Assembly (NCBI GenBank): GCA_024220505.1
Contig: JAKZZE010000017.1
Span: forward strand, 620,001-684,000
Length of the DNA: 64,000 nt
Reading direction: 5' to 3'
DNA from: Rhizopus arrhizus
Taxonomy: Eukaryota; Mucoromycota; Mucoromycetes; Mucorales; Rhizopodaceae
In this document: piece by piece, positions 1 to 11,292 of the stretch
How positions within the stretch are numbered: the first letter of the stretch is position 1
How the letters are laid out: each line of letters opens with the position of its first letter
Position numbers and translations under genes: made by a program
The notes under the pieces: model-generated
The model's input: the letters and a program-made list of their open reading frames with translations, nothing else
The model's database searches: none
What the model was told of the DNA's origin: nothing

Positions 1-354
1 TGCGGGAATGTATCCAACCTCTGATGTCTTTAGATCTTTAATTAACCACCAATAAGAGTTGGAATCATCTAATAAGGTAAGTGCATCACCCTTTTTGACA
101 GATGCCTGTCCATCAACTGTAGCTTCAAAGGTATGGAGTGTATAAACGAGATCAAAATTGATATTTTCGTCTGGAATACTCGGTGAAGATGAAAAATCAG
201 AACCTTCTTCTTCCTCTTCTTCTTCTTCTTCATCATCATCGTCTTCCTCTATAAATCCTTTTTGAGGTGCTTCATCTTCTTCTCGAATATCTAAACCAGG
301 AGAAGGCGACCATTTTTGTGGTTTGGATGTGTTTATAGTCAAATTTTTAGACAT
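1..354 (-). CDS. Tea4/Bud14-like SH3 domain protein, N-terminal part (runs off window)
   Basis: The ATG lies at 352-354 on the minus strand and 118 codons stay open to the window edge, so the gene is cut there. After a proline/serine-rich start comes a long acidic stretch (residues about 28-50, runs of Asp/Glu). From about residue 63 there is an SH3 domain with the ALYDF-like start LVYTLHTFEA, the acidic RT loop, the DDSNSYWWL motif and the closing GYIPA. SH3 domains with the DDSNSYWW signature are typical of the fungal polarity factors Tea4/Wsh3 (fission yeast) and Bud14 (budding yeast), which link type 1 phosphatase and formins to cell tips. That assignment is by family resemblance of the SH3 domain only, since the rest of the protein is outside the window. 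It is followed 143 bp upstream on the same strand by the RSC9-like gene. Confidence 0.75.
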   Translation of the reverse strand, partial: MSKNLTINTSKPQKWSPSPGLDIREEDEAPQKGFIEEDDDDEEEEEEEEEGSDFSSSPSIPDENINFDLVYTLHTFEATVDGQASVKKGDALTLLDDSNSYWWLIKDLKTSEVGYIPA

Positions 355-497
355 GAAAATAATTTATTTTTTAATAAAAAAAAAAAAAAAAGGAGAGAGA
401 GAAAGTGAGAAATACAAATAAATAAATGAATAAATGAATAAAAAAAAAATTGATGACGAAATGTTGTCAAGGGCTACACAAAAAAAAAAGCTCAGGA

Positions 498-3024
498 CTA
501 TATCGAAGAACGTGAAGATACAGAAGAAGTGGTGGAGGAAGTTTGAAAATTTGAAAACATGGATTCTATAAATGGGAGTAATTTTGGTCTTCTTTTTGAC
601 ATCAAAATTAATTCTCGTTCGTAAGGCATAAATCGAGCGTGACTATTGGGATTTTGTGAAAGCACTTTGAGTAACTGTGCGGCAACAAGAGCAACACCTT
701 GAATATCAGAATCATCTGTGTAACCAAGAAGATGGGAATGCTGGATGTGACTTGTTAGTTCTCCTTGATCCTGAAACAAATTGCCATCTTCACAATTACT
801 CCACATGCAACTTGTTGTTGTTGGCAAGTGGTCATGTAAAACATGTGTTTGAAGTAATTGTTCACTATCAAAGGTTTGATTACAGTTTGTCCACTGGCAC
901 ATCAAGTCGGATCCTACATGTATAATCATTATACTCTATTTTTTTTAGTGACAATATACACTTACCATCTTGTAAAATACACAATTTTAATTGTAATCCT
1001 CGAATCGTCGTACCTTCTAATACAGCGCCCCCTTGTTGTGGAGAGCTTGCTCCCGTGATTGCAATAGGAAAGGCAATCTTGAGCACCGTGTAAAATTCTT
1101 TCATTCTTAATGCTTTTTCATGACCAAACCTCATTTCGTATAACAAATACATGTCATCCAATGATAGCTCACTGTTTGAATGAGTCAATTCAAATTTATC
1201 TTTAAGCCTAAAATAAACACATCAATAATCGTCCTTCATTATTTAAATAATGCAATTACCATCCCAAGCAACGATAAGGCTCATCCAACTGCTGATAAGA
1301 GGCTAGGTCAGGTACACACGGACCACTGCCATGACGTCCTTTGTGATGATTATTGAGCATGCTGAGTGAAGGAGAGGGTAAAGGTGAACAAAAGGTATCT
1401 TGCACAAGCATAGGGCTGAAATATTTGGATGGAACCATTAGAAGAGAAACCATGATACCAATATCTGCACCACTATGGAGACTAAGCAAATATTGACTAA
1501 ATGAAGTAGACAGCCGGCTGTATTGATATAGATACTCTAAGCTCACTCCAATCAATTCTTCGTCGTTTGCGATCAAATATTGAGCTACTCTCTCGGCTAC
1601 TTGGGTTGACGTCGGTAGTAAATAGTGCAAATTAGCATTGGATGATGCAAGTATTGTCAAGATACGAATGGAGCCCAAAACCACAGAGCGTTCGGTTGCT
1701 GTCATCAACAAGTTATTCAAGCATCCAATAATAGAATCAAATGGTCCCAATTCGACAAAGGGTGTCATATTTTCCAAAATGTCTATACAATGACTGTAAT
1801 GTGAAGAATCAGGTAAAACGAGACATTTGATAAGCATCTGTTTAAAATCTGAACTGACTGCTAATGCCCTGGTATTGGATTGAATGAAGGAAAAGTTACG
1901 CATGATGTGTAATATTTTAAGAATCGTTTGTTGTGCTTCATCGTCTGAATGTGAAAAAAGTAGACTTTGTAAACAAACATCTGCCTTTTGAAGTAATGCC
2001 TCTAATAAATCCAGATTATCGGATAATAAAAGTTTTTGTGGACATTCATAAGATATAGTGACAACCTTGTTTAAGGCCAATTCAACTTGCGTTGGATTGT
2101 TGGATTGAAGTGCAGGTAAAATTCTCTTTTTCGCATCTTCGTCAAATTCAGTGCCTACAAAAAAGAATCATGCTGTGAGTTTCCACATTGAGAGTGGTCT
2201 GTTATGTTTACCTGTTACACAATCCAGGTTGCCATCTGGTTCTATGGAGTGGATGTGATCAATAGGTTGAGTAATATGATGCTGCTCAGACACAGAGCAT
2301 TTACTGGCTTCATCCCTTTTTATCATATTGTATGGTAGTATGGGTGCAGGCAGTAGATTGCATTGACTGGATAAGGAAGATGGGTCATGGTGTTTACCTA
2401 ACAATGACATTAATTTAATGATTATCTTTATATATCAGATGACTTGCATATTGCACTATGTTTGAATTTTCTATATGTTTTGCCAGCTAAAGTAGATGCT
2501 TTATGAGCTTCAGGTCCTTTAAGTTCCTGGGGTGGAATCCACTCTTTACACCAGATATGTTCCTCTTCCCATCCCAACTAAGCACAGTTATTATCAAGAA
2601 TTTACATCTCTTTTGATCTCTTTTTTTGGTTTACCAAATTTCTAATATAAAGTCCTTTTAGAATATAAGCAGAATTTGTACAAGTTGCTGGTAAATCGAA
2701 AACATCGCCTATTTGCTTCCAAGTTCTCTTTTTGGTAACCTATTCCTTGTATATGAGACATATACATCCCTCCCGCATATAATGTATCTTTACCTGTTCA
2801 AATCCACCAGAAGCAATAACTTCCTTATAAAGTTTGTGTAAATCAATTTTCTTTCCTCCCAAGACCGGCTCAGCAAGTAAAGTTGTTCTATGATCATGTT
2901 AAACATTGCAATCGAAAAATCAAAAGAATAATTACCCTTTTTTGTTATGAAAAGCTTTCAAATGTTCAATAAAGTTATTGTATTCTTTTGTTCTTTCAAT
3001 TGTGTCAATGACAATTTTCGACAT
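498..3024 (-). CDS. RSC9: RSC9/ARID2-like chromatin remodelling subunit (ARID, RFX-type, C2H2)
   Basis: Eight exons (2936-3024, 2794-2887, 2635-2739, 2457-2577, 2212-2397, 1260-2154, 966-1207, 498-913) with 48-59 nt GT-AG introns give 715 residues in one frame. Residues about 12-100 form an ARID DNA-binding domain: KKIDLHKLYKEVIASGGFEQ, then the W-K-x-I-G and C-T-N-S-A-Y-x-L-K-x-x-Y pattern. The middle is a helical armadillo-like region. A segment beginning LSLDDMYLLYEMRFG resembles the RFX-type winged helix of the ARID2/BAF200 family. Two C2H2 fingers (C-x4-C...H-x4-H types) follow near residues 582-607 and 617-645. This order, ARID, repeats, RFX-like, C2H2, is that of RSC9/ARID2, the subunit that targets RSC/PBAF nucleosome remodellers. 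The splice sites are inferred from frame and are not tested by transcripts. A 40-nt A/T tract sits just upstream of the start. Confidence 0.85.
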
Positions 3025-3045
3025 TTTTATTTTTTCTAAAGAATG

Positions 3046-3085
<40 letters not shown>
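3046..3085. repeat. A40 homopolymer upstream of the RSC9-like start codon
   Basis: Forty consecutive A on the plus strand, which is T40 on the coding strand, 22 bp before the ATG at 3024. It lies in the 5' leader or core promoter. The length is likely to vary between reads or assemblies. Confidence 0.95.
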
Positions 3086-3087
<2 letters not shown>

Positions 3088-3623
3088 ACGGTTTCTTCAA
3101 CAGTAGCACGAATATGGTTTCACATTATTTGCTTAAAAGGAATATCCAATGTTCCATTATACCTTTCGGGAGAGATCTCTTTATAGAAACTATTGATTGT
3201 TCCATTGTCAACTACCCCCTGTTCAACACGATGACCGGTAATAGCATATTATACATGAACTGTAGATTTTTTTAACTAGTGTATACAAGTTCTTACATAC
3301 GATCTTCTTAATGATGACCTTCCTGATTTAGTTTTTGTACACTAGGGAAACGCAAAGTCATAATCCTACTTTTTGGTAAAGACTATGCTATAAACTAACT
3401 GTTGTATACATGTGTGCACAAGCCATATAGAGCTTTCAAACTAAGCAATGAAAAGTGGGAATTTGCTATCATAACTTAAAAAGTAGCAATATGCACATAA
3501 AGAGTTGGCAAAATTATATGAAAGTAGGAGACAAATACAAAAGTTTGGTCGAAATTTTTTTATTACAATAAAAAAGGATAAATAAAACTAAAAAATAAAA
3601 TATACAAAAATAAGCCAATCTGT
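3086..3623. other. Intergenic: RSC9-like promoter and 3' flank of elongation factor 3
   Basis: I see no open frame with coding character. Both flanking genes are on the minus strand, so this stretch holds the 3' untranslated region of the elongation factor 3 gene (AATAAA-like hexamers in reverse near 3567-3600) and the promoter of the RSC9-like gene. Confidence 0.6.
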
Positions 3624-6600
3624 TTATAAGTCGTCTTCATCAGAAAAGACTTCTTCTCCACGCTTGCGGCGTTCCATACGTTCCTTCTTCTTCTTACGAA
3701 GTTCCTTTGAAGTCAACTTCTTTTTCTTTTCGACAGCCTTGATGGTATTACCTTGAGCATCAACCATGTCTTCGGCTTCTTGTTCCTTAATAACAGTAGA
3801 GCCATTACCACTGACCCAGTTATGACCAGAGGGAGTCAAGCGACCGTTGTCGACCTTCCAGACTTCGGTACACAAAGCTTCAGAGAATTCACGGTTGTGA
3901 GTAACGATGACAACACCACCACCGTATTCCTTGATAGCCATGGCTAAAGCACCAAGAGATTCACGATCCAAATAATTGGTAGGTTCGTCAAGAACTAACA
4001 TGTGAGGCTTGTTCCACATAGCAGCACCAATGACAAGCTTGACCTTTTGACCACCAGAAAGACCACGGATACGAGAGTGAGTGGCGAACTCGGCTTCGAG
4101 GCCGACTTCGGTCAAATGCTTTTCAATTTCCTTAGCAGTCAAGGGACGATTCAAGCCCATTTTGGCAGCTTCCGCAGAGTCAACTTCAGCAATCTTCTTG
4201 CCGAAACCCATATCTTCAAGCTTTTGGCGAGAGATCCAGGTATTGTCCACAGAGGAGCGGCCGACCCAAGAGACTTCGTATTCATAAGACTGCTTGAGTT
4301 TACGACGGCCCACGATTTCTTCGATCACGCGCTTTTCACCATCAATCACAAAGACTTGCTCCATAACCTTCTTATTAGCTTCACCATTCATACGGTCATT
4401 TTTGTCAAGTTCTTCACGATCTTCACCAGTAGCATAACGCCATTGGATGTATTCATTGGGAGTACTATCCAAGTGCTGTTCGATGTGATGGAAAGCATGT
4501 TGAGCGACATAAGCAATACGCAAGTTGGGATGCTTCCATACGGTACCAATTTCGGATTCGATTTCACCTGTCAATAACTTGATCAAAGTGGATTTACCAG
4601 CACCGTTAGGGCCAATGACAGCAACACGAGAAGCAAGAGAACATTGCATGGAGATGTCGATCAACTGCTTACGGTCAGAACCAGGGTATTGGAAATCAAC
4701 GTTCTTCATCTTCAAGATAGCACGTTCCTTGGTCTTGATACCTTCCAAGAAACCAGGTTCAGGGAAAGAAAACTTGATTTGAGAGGCCTCCAAAGAGTAG
4801 TAGGAGGCTGCACGAGGAACCTTCTTGACGAATTCGGACAAGTTACCTTTATAACGCTTGAGCTTGTAGTTGGGCTCATAGTGAATAATATCGGAACAGA
4901 CATGATCCAAGAAACCAGAGTCATGAGAGACAATGATAGAGGTAACAGTCTTCAAGCCAAGAAGGTAGTTTTCCAACCAAGCAACGTTAACAACATCCAA
5001 ATGATTAGTAGGTTCATCCAACAAGAGGATATCAGCGTTCATCAACATGGCACGAGCAAGAGCAAGCTTCATTTTCCAACCACCAGAAAGTTCACCGATG
5101 GCCATCTTGGTAACCATTTGTTCAGAGAAACCGTAATCAAGAAGAATCTTGCGAACTTGCTCAGGATCTTTGGTTTCGACACCATCTGAGGCAAGAATGA
5201 AATCAACCAAAGGAGTATCGGCCTCGGAACCATCAATGTCATGCTCGACGTATACTGTCTTGAGTTCAGAACGAGGAGGGAAACCTTCAACCTGCTCATT
5301 GGCAATAGCACGCATAAGAGTTGATTTACCACAGCCGTTAGCACCACAGAGACCGTAGCGACGGCCACGCTTGAGGCGAAGAGCAGTGCGATTCAACAAG
5401 ATCTTGGCACCGTAAGCAAGAGAAAACTCACAGTTACAGAGATCCTCACCTTCGTCATCCTCTTCCTCGGGATCCTTGGGAGTCACGGCTTCCTCACACT
5501 TGTTTAAAGCAGAGAAAGCGAGGGCTTCAGCATCAGAATCTGATAAAAAGGACTTTGCATAAGGAGCAAGTGACTTGGTCCAAACATCCTTGAAGAAATT
5601 CTTGGATACACACAAGGTAAGAGCGACATCATTCATAAAGGTGACAGTGGTATTAAAAAAGGCGTCCAAGTTTTCAGGCAGAAGCTCCTTGATAGATGTT
5701 TCAACCTTGGTCTTCTTTTGATCTTTAGTAAAGACCTCAACACCAGGGTTACCAACACGTTGAAGGGTAGCAAGGGCCTTTTGAACAACACCACGACATT
5801 CAGGATCAGCAACAATGTCTTGTACCTTTTCGAGAGCAGGTAAAAGAAGAGGCAAGAAAGGAGCAGCTACATCGGGATCATCAACAAGCTTAGACATATT
5901 GTCAATGATCAAAGCGGCCTTACGCTTAATAGGAGTAGCACGCTCATTTAAACCACGGCCCAAAAGAGGTACCATGATGGACAAAGTGGCAGAGTCTACT
6001 TCTTGAACAAACGTGGTGGCACCAAGCAAATGAATTGTCTCTGGAACATTTTCAGGATGATTGATACAGCCAATGACAGCAGGAATAAAACGCTCAATAT
6101 CCTTGTTTTCAATCAAACCACAGATCACAGACATTGTCTCGGTTGCCTTCTTCTTCACCTCTGACTTAGTATCCCACATACAGTCAGAAACAACAGGAAC
6201 CACATCGGGAATAGCAACAAAGAATTCTTTGGAATGTTGCTTGGCAAGGAGTTCCAATAACTCGAGAGAAAGCATCTTTGTTTGCCACTTGCAAGAGTTA
6301 CCGAGACCCTCAAGGATGAAGGGTACCATCAGAGGACATGTGTAAGGGTTGATCTTTTCAACCAGGTTTCTTGCTGCGGCAGCAGCGGCTTCCTTTACAG
6401 AAGCTTGCTTATCGGCTTGAAGCTCTAAAAGACTGGGGATGAAGCGAATCAAGAAAGGATGAACTTGCTCTTCAAGATTGTCGTTTGTGAGGGCCACAAG
6501 CAAAGAAATGACACCGGCACGAGCATGAACATTCTTCTTTGAAACAATGTCCTTTTCCATCGAGCCAATGATAGATTTGAGAGACAATACACCATTGGAC

Positions 6601-6782
6601 TTGATAGTAACAACAAGTTCATCTACAATAGCTTCACGGTCAGTCTCCGCAGCGTTGACAAGGTTGTTAAAAGCATCAATGACCTTCTTGAAGTTGGCTT
6701 CAGAAGGAACATTACATGAGATAGACATCTTTTTGTTTTCAATTTCGCTCTTAAAGTTGTTTTTTGTAGCAGCAGCAGGCAT
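3624..6782 (-). CDS. TEF3: Translation elongation factor 3 (ABC-F ATPase eEF3)
   Basis: A single uninterrupted exon of 1052 codons, close to the 1044 residues of yeast eEF3. The N-terminal third is a HEAT-repeat array (to about residue 320), followed by a four-helix region. Then come two ABC cassettes. The first has Walker A GANGCGKST, signature LSGGWKMKLALARAM and Walker B LLLDEPTNHLD; the second has Walker A GPNGAGKST, signature LSGGQKVKL and Walker B LVLDEPTNYLD. A chromodomain-like insertion (YEYEVSWVGRSSVDNTWISR) lies inside the second cassette, and the tail is lysine-rich. All these are hallmarks of fungal eEF3, which releases E-site tRNA from the ribosome with ATP. Codon use is strongly biased, as expected for a highly expressed gene, and the lack of introns contrasts with its neighbours. 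The start is chosen at the MPAAATKN methionine, with the leader T-tract just upstream. Confidence 0.98.
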   Translation of the reverse strand: MPAAATKNNFKSEIENKKMSISCNVPSEANFKKVIDAFNNLVNAAETDREAIVDELVVTIKSNGVLSLKSIIGSMEKDIVSKKNVHARAGVISLLVALTNDNLEEQVHPFLIRFIPSLLELQADKQASVKEAAAAAARNLVEKINPYTCPLMVPFILEGLGNSCKWQTKMLSLELLELLAKQHSKEFFVAIPDVVPVVSDCMWDTKSEVKKKATETMSVICGLIENKDIERFIPAVIGCINHPENVPETIHLLGATTFVQEVDSATLSIMVPLLGRGLNERATPIKRKAALIIDNMSKLVDDPDVAAPFLPLLLPALEKVQDIVADPECRGVVQKALATLQRVGNPGVEVFTKDQKKTKVETSIKELLPENLDAFFNTTVTFMNDVALTLCVSKNFFKDVWTKSLAPYAKSFLSDSDAEALAFSALNKCEEAVTPKDPEEEDDEGEDLCNCEFSLAYGAKILLNRTALRLKRGRRYGLCGANGCGKSTLMRAIANEQVEGFPPRSELKTVYVEHDIDGSEADTPLVDFILASDGVETKDPEQVRKILLDYGFSEQMVTKMAIGELSGGWKMKLALARAMLMNADILLLDEPTNHLDVVNVAWLENYLLGLKTVTSIIVSHDSGFLDHVCSDIIHYEPNYKLKRYKGNLSEFVKKVPRAASYYSLEASQIKFSFPEPGFLEGIKTKERAILKMKNVDFQYPGSDRKQLIDISMQCSLASRVAVIGPNGAGKSTLIKLLTGEIESEIGTVWKHPNLRIAYVAQHAFHHIEQHLDSTPNEYIQWRYATGEDREELDKNDRMNGEANKKVMEQVFVIDGEKRVIEEIVGRRKLKQSYEYEVSWVGRSSVDNTWISRQKLEDMGFGKKIAEVDSAEAAKMGLNRPLTAKEIEKHLTEVGLEAEFATHSRIRGLSGGQKVKLVIGAAMWNKPHMLVLDEPTNYLDRESLGALAMAIKEYGGGVVIVTHNREFSEALCTEVWKVDNGRLTPSGHNWVSGNGSTVIKEQEAEDMVDAQGNTIKAVEKKKKLTSKELRKKKKERMERRKRGEEVFSDEDDL

Positions 6783-7676
6783 AGTTAAAGAGTGGATGAG
6801 CGATTAGAGAAAAAAGAAAGAGTCAAAAAAAGAAGGAACTAAAAGTTAAAAAAAAAAAAAAAAAAATACGATGCTGAAAAGCTCATACTTTATATACTTT
6901 TTCCGTCAAACACAATGTCTTGGTTCCTTAACCAACAGTTTATCAACGGACATTCAATCGAATATACTAAAGAGAATTCACTACATATTATTTGATGTTT
7001 CCCATAAACCAAAAAATTTCTAGTACACATATTCATTTTATTGGTTACAATACTTTCAATCATGTGAATGGTTTCCCTCAAGTATTTTAAAATTTTTCAA
7101 TTGGTAGGCTGTTTAATTATGCAACCAATTCTGTTCATTAATCTTTTCTGTTTTTGGAAAAGACTTTATTGAAATATTACTTATTGAATTTGTGGAATAG
7201 ATTATCAAATTAAAGTCGCAGTTGAACTCTTTTAATTATCAGTTGTAAGTCATTTTCATATATTCAAGTGACCTGTTTTGTCGATTAGAGATATAAGCAT
7301 TTATAACAATATAAAAACATGGCTAAAAGTGATGCCGTCAGATGTCATTATTGTTTGTATAGTATTTTGGAATTGATTTGGTGTGTTAAAAAGAAACAGT
7401 TTGTAGTCCGACGGGATTTTTTTTTGCATGACCAATAAAAATTTGTTCTGTCAATAGTTGGCATCCAGTCAATATGCAAAAGCAATTACCAAGATCAGTC
7501 GTATCAGAAAACGAAAACAATAAGCTCAACGTTTTCAGCAATAGAAGAAGCCAAATATTTAGCTGATACGATAGTATGACATTTTGAAAGGGTATTCTCT
7601 AGAGAAAATATATAGGAAATGCAAAGATAAAAGATTACTCTCTTTTTGTATAAAATTTTTATTTTTCAACAATCCA
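6783..7676. other. Elongation factor 3 promoter and AT-rich spacer
   Basis: Contains an A19 tract (6848-6866, T19 on the coding strand of the elongation factor 3 gene) about 66 bp before its ATG. A short minus-strand open frame at 6890-7081 has no recognisable features. I see no other gene. Confidence 0.6.
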
Positions 7677-7865
7677 GTGAACGCAGCATCAAATTGCGGG
7701 TTTCAAGATGTTTCCGAAGCGGAAGCGAGTAATGTGATAAATGCTCTCAGAGCCACGCTTTATTTTTAATATAAATATATGATATCCAATAAAATCCCTT
7801 TCTTCCCTATATCTTTCAAACGCTAAGCTATAATAAATTCAATTTTTTTTTTTTTTTTTTTTTTT
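7677..7865 (+). repeat. Dispersed repeat, copy 1 (shares two blocks with 12734-13018)
   Basis: Positions 7677-7703 match the reverse complement of 12992-13018 without a mismatch (27 bp). Positions 7743-7849 are similar in direct orientation to about 12734-12843, sharing the pieces GAGCC.CGCTTTA, ATCTTTCAA and CTAAGCTATA before a T tract. The two blocks flank a 43-bp inverted-repeat arm here. This looks like a fragment of a non-autonomous mobile element with the terminus GTGAACGCAGC, but no target duplication could be defined. Confidence 0.6.
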
Positions 7866-7975
7866 GGGAGGGATATGTAACTAAACTAAACTACTAAGCT
7901 CTTAAGCTTTCCAAAATTTGTACCAAGGGTGGGCATTTATCACATTACTCGCTTCCGCTTCGGAAACATCTTGAA
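7702..7975. repeat. Perfect 43-bp inverted repeat (7702-7744 / 7933-7975)
   Basis: The left arm at 7702-7744 and the right arm at 7933-7975 are exact reverse complements over 43 bp, with 188 bp between them that include a T23 tract. Read outward-in, both arms encode the same peptide DVSEAEASNVINA in the same frame. The right arm continues on the minus strand into a longer reading (ANWLQTHGQIQ before it, HPWYKFWKA and a stop after it), so the left arm looks like an inverted copy of a piece of that coding sequence. Confidence 0.85.
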
Positions 7976-8130
7976 TTTGACCATGTGTTTGAAGCCAGTT
8001 TGCCCAACTTTTTGACCTTTTTCATTGAAGTTGACCAATTTTTTGAGCCAATCATAAACAATATTCGTAAAAATGAACTTCTTTCATGGAGATGGAAAAG
8101 ATGGTATTGTGGATGAATCTGGCAAGGAAG
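7890..8130 (-). pseudogene. Fragment of an unidentified coding sequence
   Basis: The minus strand reads KRSKSWANWLQTHGQIQ, then DVSEAEASNVINA, HPWYKFWKA and a stop at about 7906. An upstream in-frame stop interrupts it and no start codon is apparent. The peptide looks coding rather than random, and part of it is duplicated in inverted orientation at 7702-7744. I do not recognise the family. A plus-strand open frame at 8073-8303 overlaps the region and is equally unexplained. From 8304 to 8500 I see nothing. Confidence 0.3.
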
Positions 8131-8500
8131 CAAGCACTTCCCTCATTTCGATTAAGAAACTTGACAAGTTTACACAAGTACCATTAGTGTCATTGCCAAT
8201 CAAAATCAATTTCACTGATCAGCCAAAAATGATATTTTTTCATGCCTACTTATCAATCATCTCAAATACGACAAACTCACTCATGAAAAGTGTTGGACCA
8301 TGAGACTGGATCACCACTATCAACTAAATACTCACTTGTTGATGATGAAATCCAATTTTATGTCACTTCTCTTTAATCCTACCAGACGTTCTGGAAGATA
8401 TTATATTTTTATGTCATGTACATGTATTTTTTTTTTATTCAAACCCTAGACAAATAGAGATAAGGGGGATAGGAAATCCAGAAGAGTAAGAGAATAAAAA

Positions 8501-9190
8501 CTAATATCGATATGAATGGCCAAGTTTTCCTTTACTCGATTTTGCCATGAGTGGCAGGTAGTCTCCGATAGGTACAAGGTCATCAAGTGCATTTTTTTGA
8601 GTGTTTATGGTCAAATCATCAGTGCAGGTTGTCCAGAAATAGTCGCTCACGTCAGCAAGCAAATCCAAGTTTTTTCGGCTTGCAAAAGTATGTAAGTCTG
8701 AAATAGAAGAAGCAAAGTCGAGCGCGGCAATCTCCGTCATGGTGTAGAAGGGAGTGTCTTTATGATTTGATACAATGAAGAAAGATATATGGTAACCATT
8801 TACCATGAACGCCAAGCAAGCAGACAGATCATGTAAATCAAGAGCACGCTTAGATGCTACACCGAGCCTAAATACATCCAGGTTTACAGCTTGTTTGGAA
8901 GCATTGCCATTTTTGGTCTCTCCAAATCCTACGGGGCATCCAAACTCGTGCTGTACAAGTGTTGATATTATGGCATCGGGTCTCATATCTGTAATATCCT
9001 CGTTAACAGACTTGTTGGACCACCTCAAGCAAATTCGTCTGTCTTGATCGGCTATTATTTCTGACAGGAACACATCAAAATATGTGGCCTGGAGCTCAAC
9101 TTCTCCTATTTTACCCATATCCAGTATTGGGAGACGTGGTAGTTTTGTCAATCTAGAAAGGAATATGATTTATCAAAAAAATGAATCATC

Positions 9191-9229
<39 letters not shown>

Positions 9230-9533
9230 CTTACAAGTTAGCCAGACCTTCCACTACGTTTCCGATCGTGCTATTAATCGTAGCCGCTAAACGCAGTAGG
9301 TCACGCTTGGCATCGCGCACACTGATCTCTTTATTATCCACAGAGTTGATTATTTTTGTCACCTCTAGAAATTCCTTATCACTAATTTTCGGGGTATTTG
9401 CAGGCATTAATTCATCCAACACTACTTTACACGCATCATCCAAGGTTTTTTGGCCAAATACTTTAATCATCTCGGGACTGTGATCCATGGGGGCAAGAAA
9501 AAAAGTTATGTCGTCCACTGCTATTAATATCAT
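8501..9533 (-). CDS. PD-(D/E)XK nuclease-like protein of a Mucorales-expanded family
   Basis: Two exons, 9235-9533 and 8501-9152, are joined across an 82-nt intron that contains an A36 tract (T36 on the coding strand); the spliced frame gives 316 residues from the ATG at 9533, and another good ATG context occurs at 9488. The C-terminal exon holds MRPDAII followed about 20 residues later by GFGETK, matching the D...(E)xK core of PD-(D/E)XK nuclease-fold proteins, then NLDVFRLGVASKRALDLHD and a tail with YTMTEIAALDF. From memory of Mucorales gene sets this domain type is very multi-copy there; that is general knowledge, not a search result. The function is unknown. The coding region seems to have extended further upstream (9535-9931) before a stop and a LINE insertion broke it, so this may be a truncated or dying gene. 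Confidence 0.5.
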
Positions 9534-9931
9534 TATTGTAGTTAACAGTTGTCAAATTGCTAATATCGGGAGTATCCTCAATTGGTGTTGTTTCTCGATC
9601 TTTGTTAAATTTTCGTTCTTGGTAATGGAAGAAACTTTGACCATCTGTTGCCTATTTTAACGCTTTTTCTTTAGATTCTCCATTTTGTAAACATTTGATA
9701 ATCTTTTCAAACTGTGTTTTCGCTTTGAAACATAAATCATTAATAACAATTAGTTTTTCTTCTTCAACGTGGCACTCATTTTCAAATTTATCTTTCGATA
9801 TTTGATATAGCAGTTGTATAGTTGGATCATGTTTTTGACTGATAGATAATATATTTCGTTTCTGCTGAGTGAGAAAGTGACCTAAAGCAACCAACTTGTT
9901 CAAGGGACTGTTGTTTAAATGAGGTTGAATT
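9534..9931 (-). pseudogene. Broken 5' part of the same gene, coiled-coil region
   Basis: On the minus strand a coding-like reading runs from the LINE insertion point inward (PHLNNSPLNKLVALGHFL ... EKIIKCLQNGESKEKALK), meets a TAG at 9652-9654, and then continues in the same frame as ATDGQSFFHYQERKFNKDRE for about 45 further codons. The same frame is also open on the far side of the LINE (positions 11338-11370: ISAESIQ), so the LINE at 9932-11326 sits inside it. The sequence is helical and charged, plausibly the N-terminal region of the PD-(D/E)XK-like protein downstream, now inactivated. Confidence 0.5.
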
Positions 9932-11292
9932 ACGCCTGGTACACCTACCAAAGGGTTTCTTCAAGAGGCTTCGGTCCATCATGTATCAGTTTGTTTGGCG
10001 AAATTGCAAGCCCACTATCAAGTACGCTCAATTATGCTCTCCTGTTCAATCTGGCGGGTTAGGCTTGCTTGATCCGATGATTCAACAACATAACCTTCAA
10101 ATTCGCTGGATTGAACAACTAATTGGCGATTCGTTACCTCACTCATGCAGTCAACCTTTTTTGTTGGATCATTTACGTCGTTTTCATTCAGCAGGCTCAG
10201 GGTCACGTCTGGCTATGTTCTTCCCTTCCCTCCGTGCTCCTATCGCCGCGCATTCAACTAACTTTATGGTCAACATCTTTGCAGCCATGGACTCGTTTGA
10301 TCTAGAGGATTTACGGTCGGTGTCCTGCAATGCAGCCACGCTTCTCGTTTTGCCGCTTTCTTCTGTTTTCGCTCTGACTCCGGAAGACTACTGGACCACC
10401 AAAACTCGACACAGCAAACTTAAAGTTTCCCAGTTTTTTACTTTTGACCGCTCGTTTGGCTGTATCCGTCCTCAAGTGTCCGTAGATCGTCCTACTACTC
10501 CACGTTTAGCAGCTCAGTTACTTTGAGATGTTCTAAATCGTACAGTTAAACTCACCAATCTCATTTGGCCTTTGATCTTACAACAAAATCAATCGGTTGG
10601 TGACATTGATGATACACCATTTGTTGATCTCTTTACTTCATCGCCTCAATGGATTGCCTATAAGCCAAAAATATTTCGATTGTCCCTGATCCAGAAGTTA
10701 TTGCCTACAGGTCCTTCTATGGTAGCGTCTTGCTCTCAATGGAAACAATTTTGGAAGCTACCTGTTGAACCTGCTTATCGATCTCCGTGGTATCGTTTGA
10801 TGCACAAGAAACTCTACAGCCAAACATCTTTATCACACATGAACACCCGTACTACTTCAGCTGAATGTCATTTTTGCTCGTGCGCGGTGGAAGATATACA
10901 AGACCTGCTCGTTCGATGTCCTCGCAAATGGGCAATATGGATAGAAGTGTTCAACTATTACTGCCCTCATCTCTCATTCACTCAAGATGACATTTGCTCT
11001 CTCCTTTGGTCTTTCAAAACATTTCACTTCGTCAATAACCCAGAATTGTGGTCAATGTGTTGTAGTGTTCTTGCACATATTTGGCGTTTTCACTGGTGGT
11101 ACATTATCCAAGGCACACCGTTCATCGAAAATACGATCGTTAAAGTTGCCATGTCACGTTTTGCTACACTCAAGCGTAGCCTGTCCGACATCGACTAACA
11201 TTCATCATCCATCTTCCGTTTCTCTTGTTTCACACCGCTCTTGGACGTGTGACTCCTCCATATTTATTTATAAATAAACAATAATTTATTTA

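Noticed and set aside
4002..5189. Several long plus-strand open frames within the elongation factor 3 gene
   Set aside because: They are antisense of a strongly codon-biased gene; such bias opens antisense frames by itself.
7584..7769. 61-codon plus-strand frame ending in the inverted repeat
   Set aside because: It only runs through the repeat arm; the coding-like part is a copy of the fragment on the other strand.
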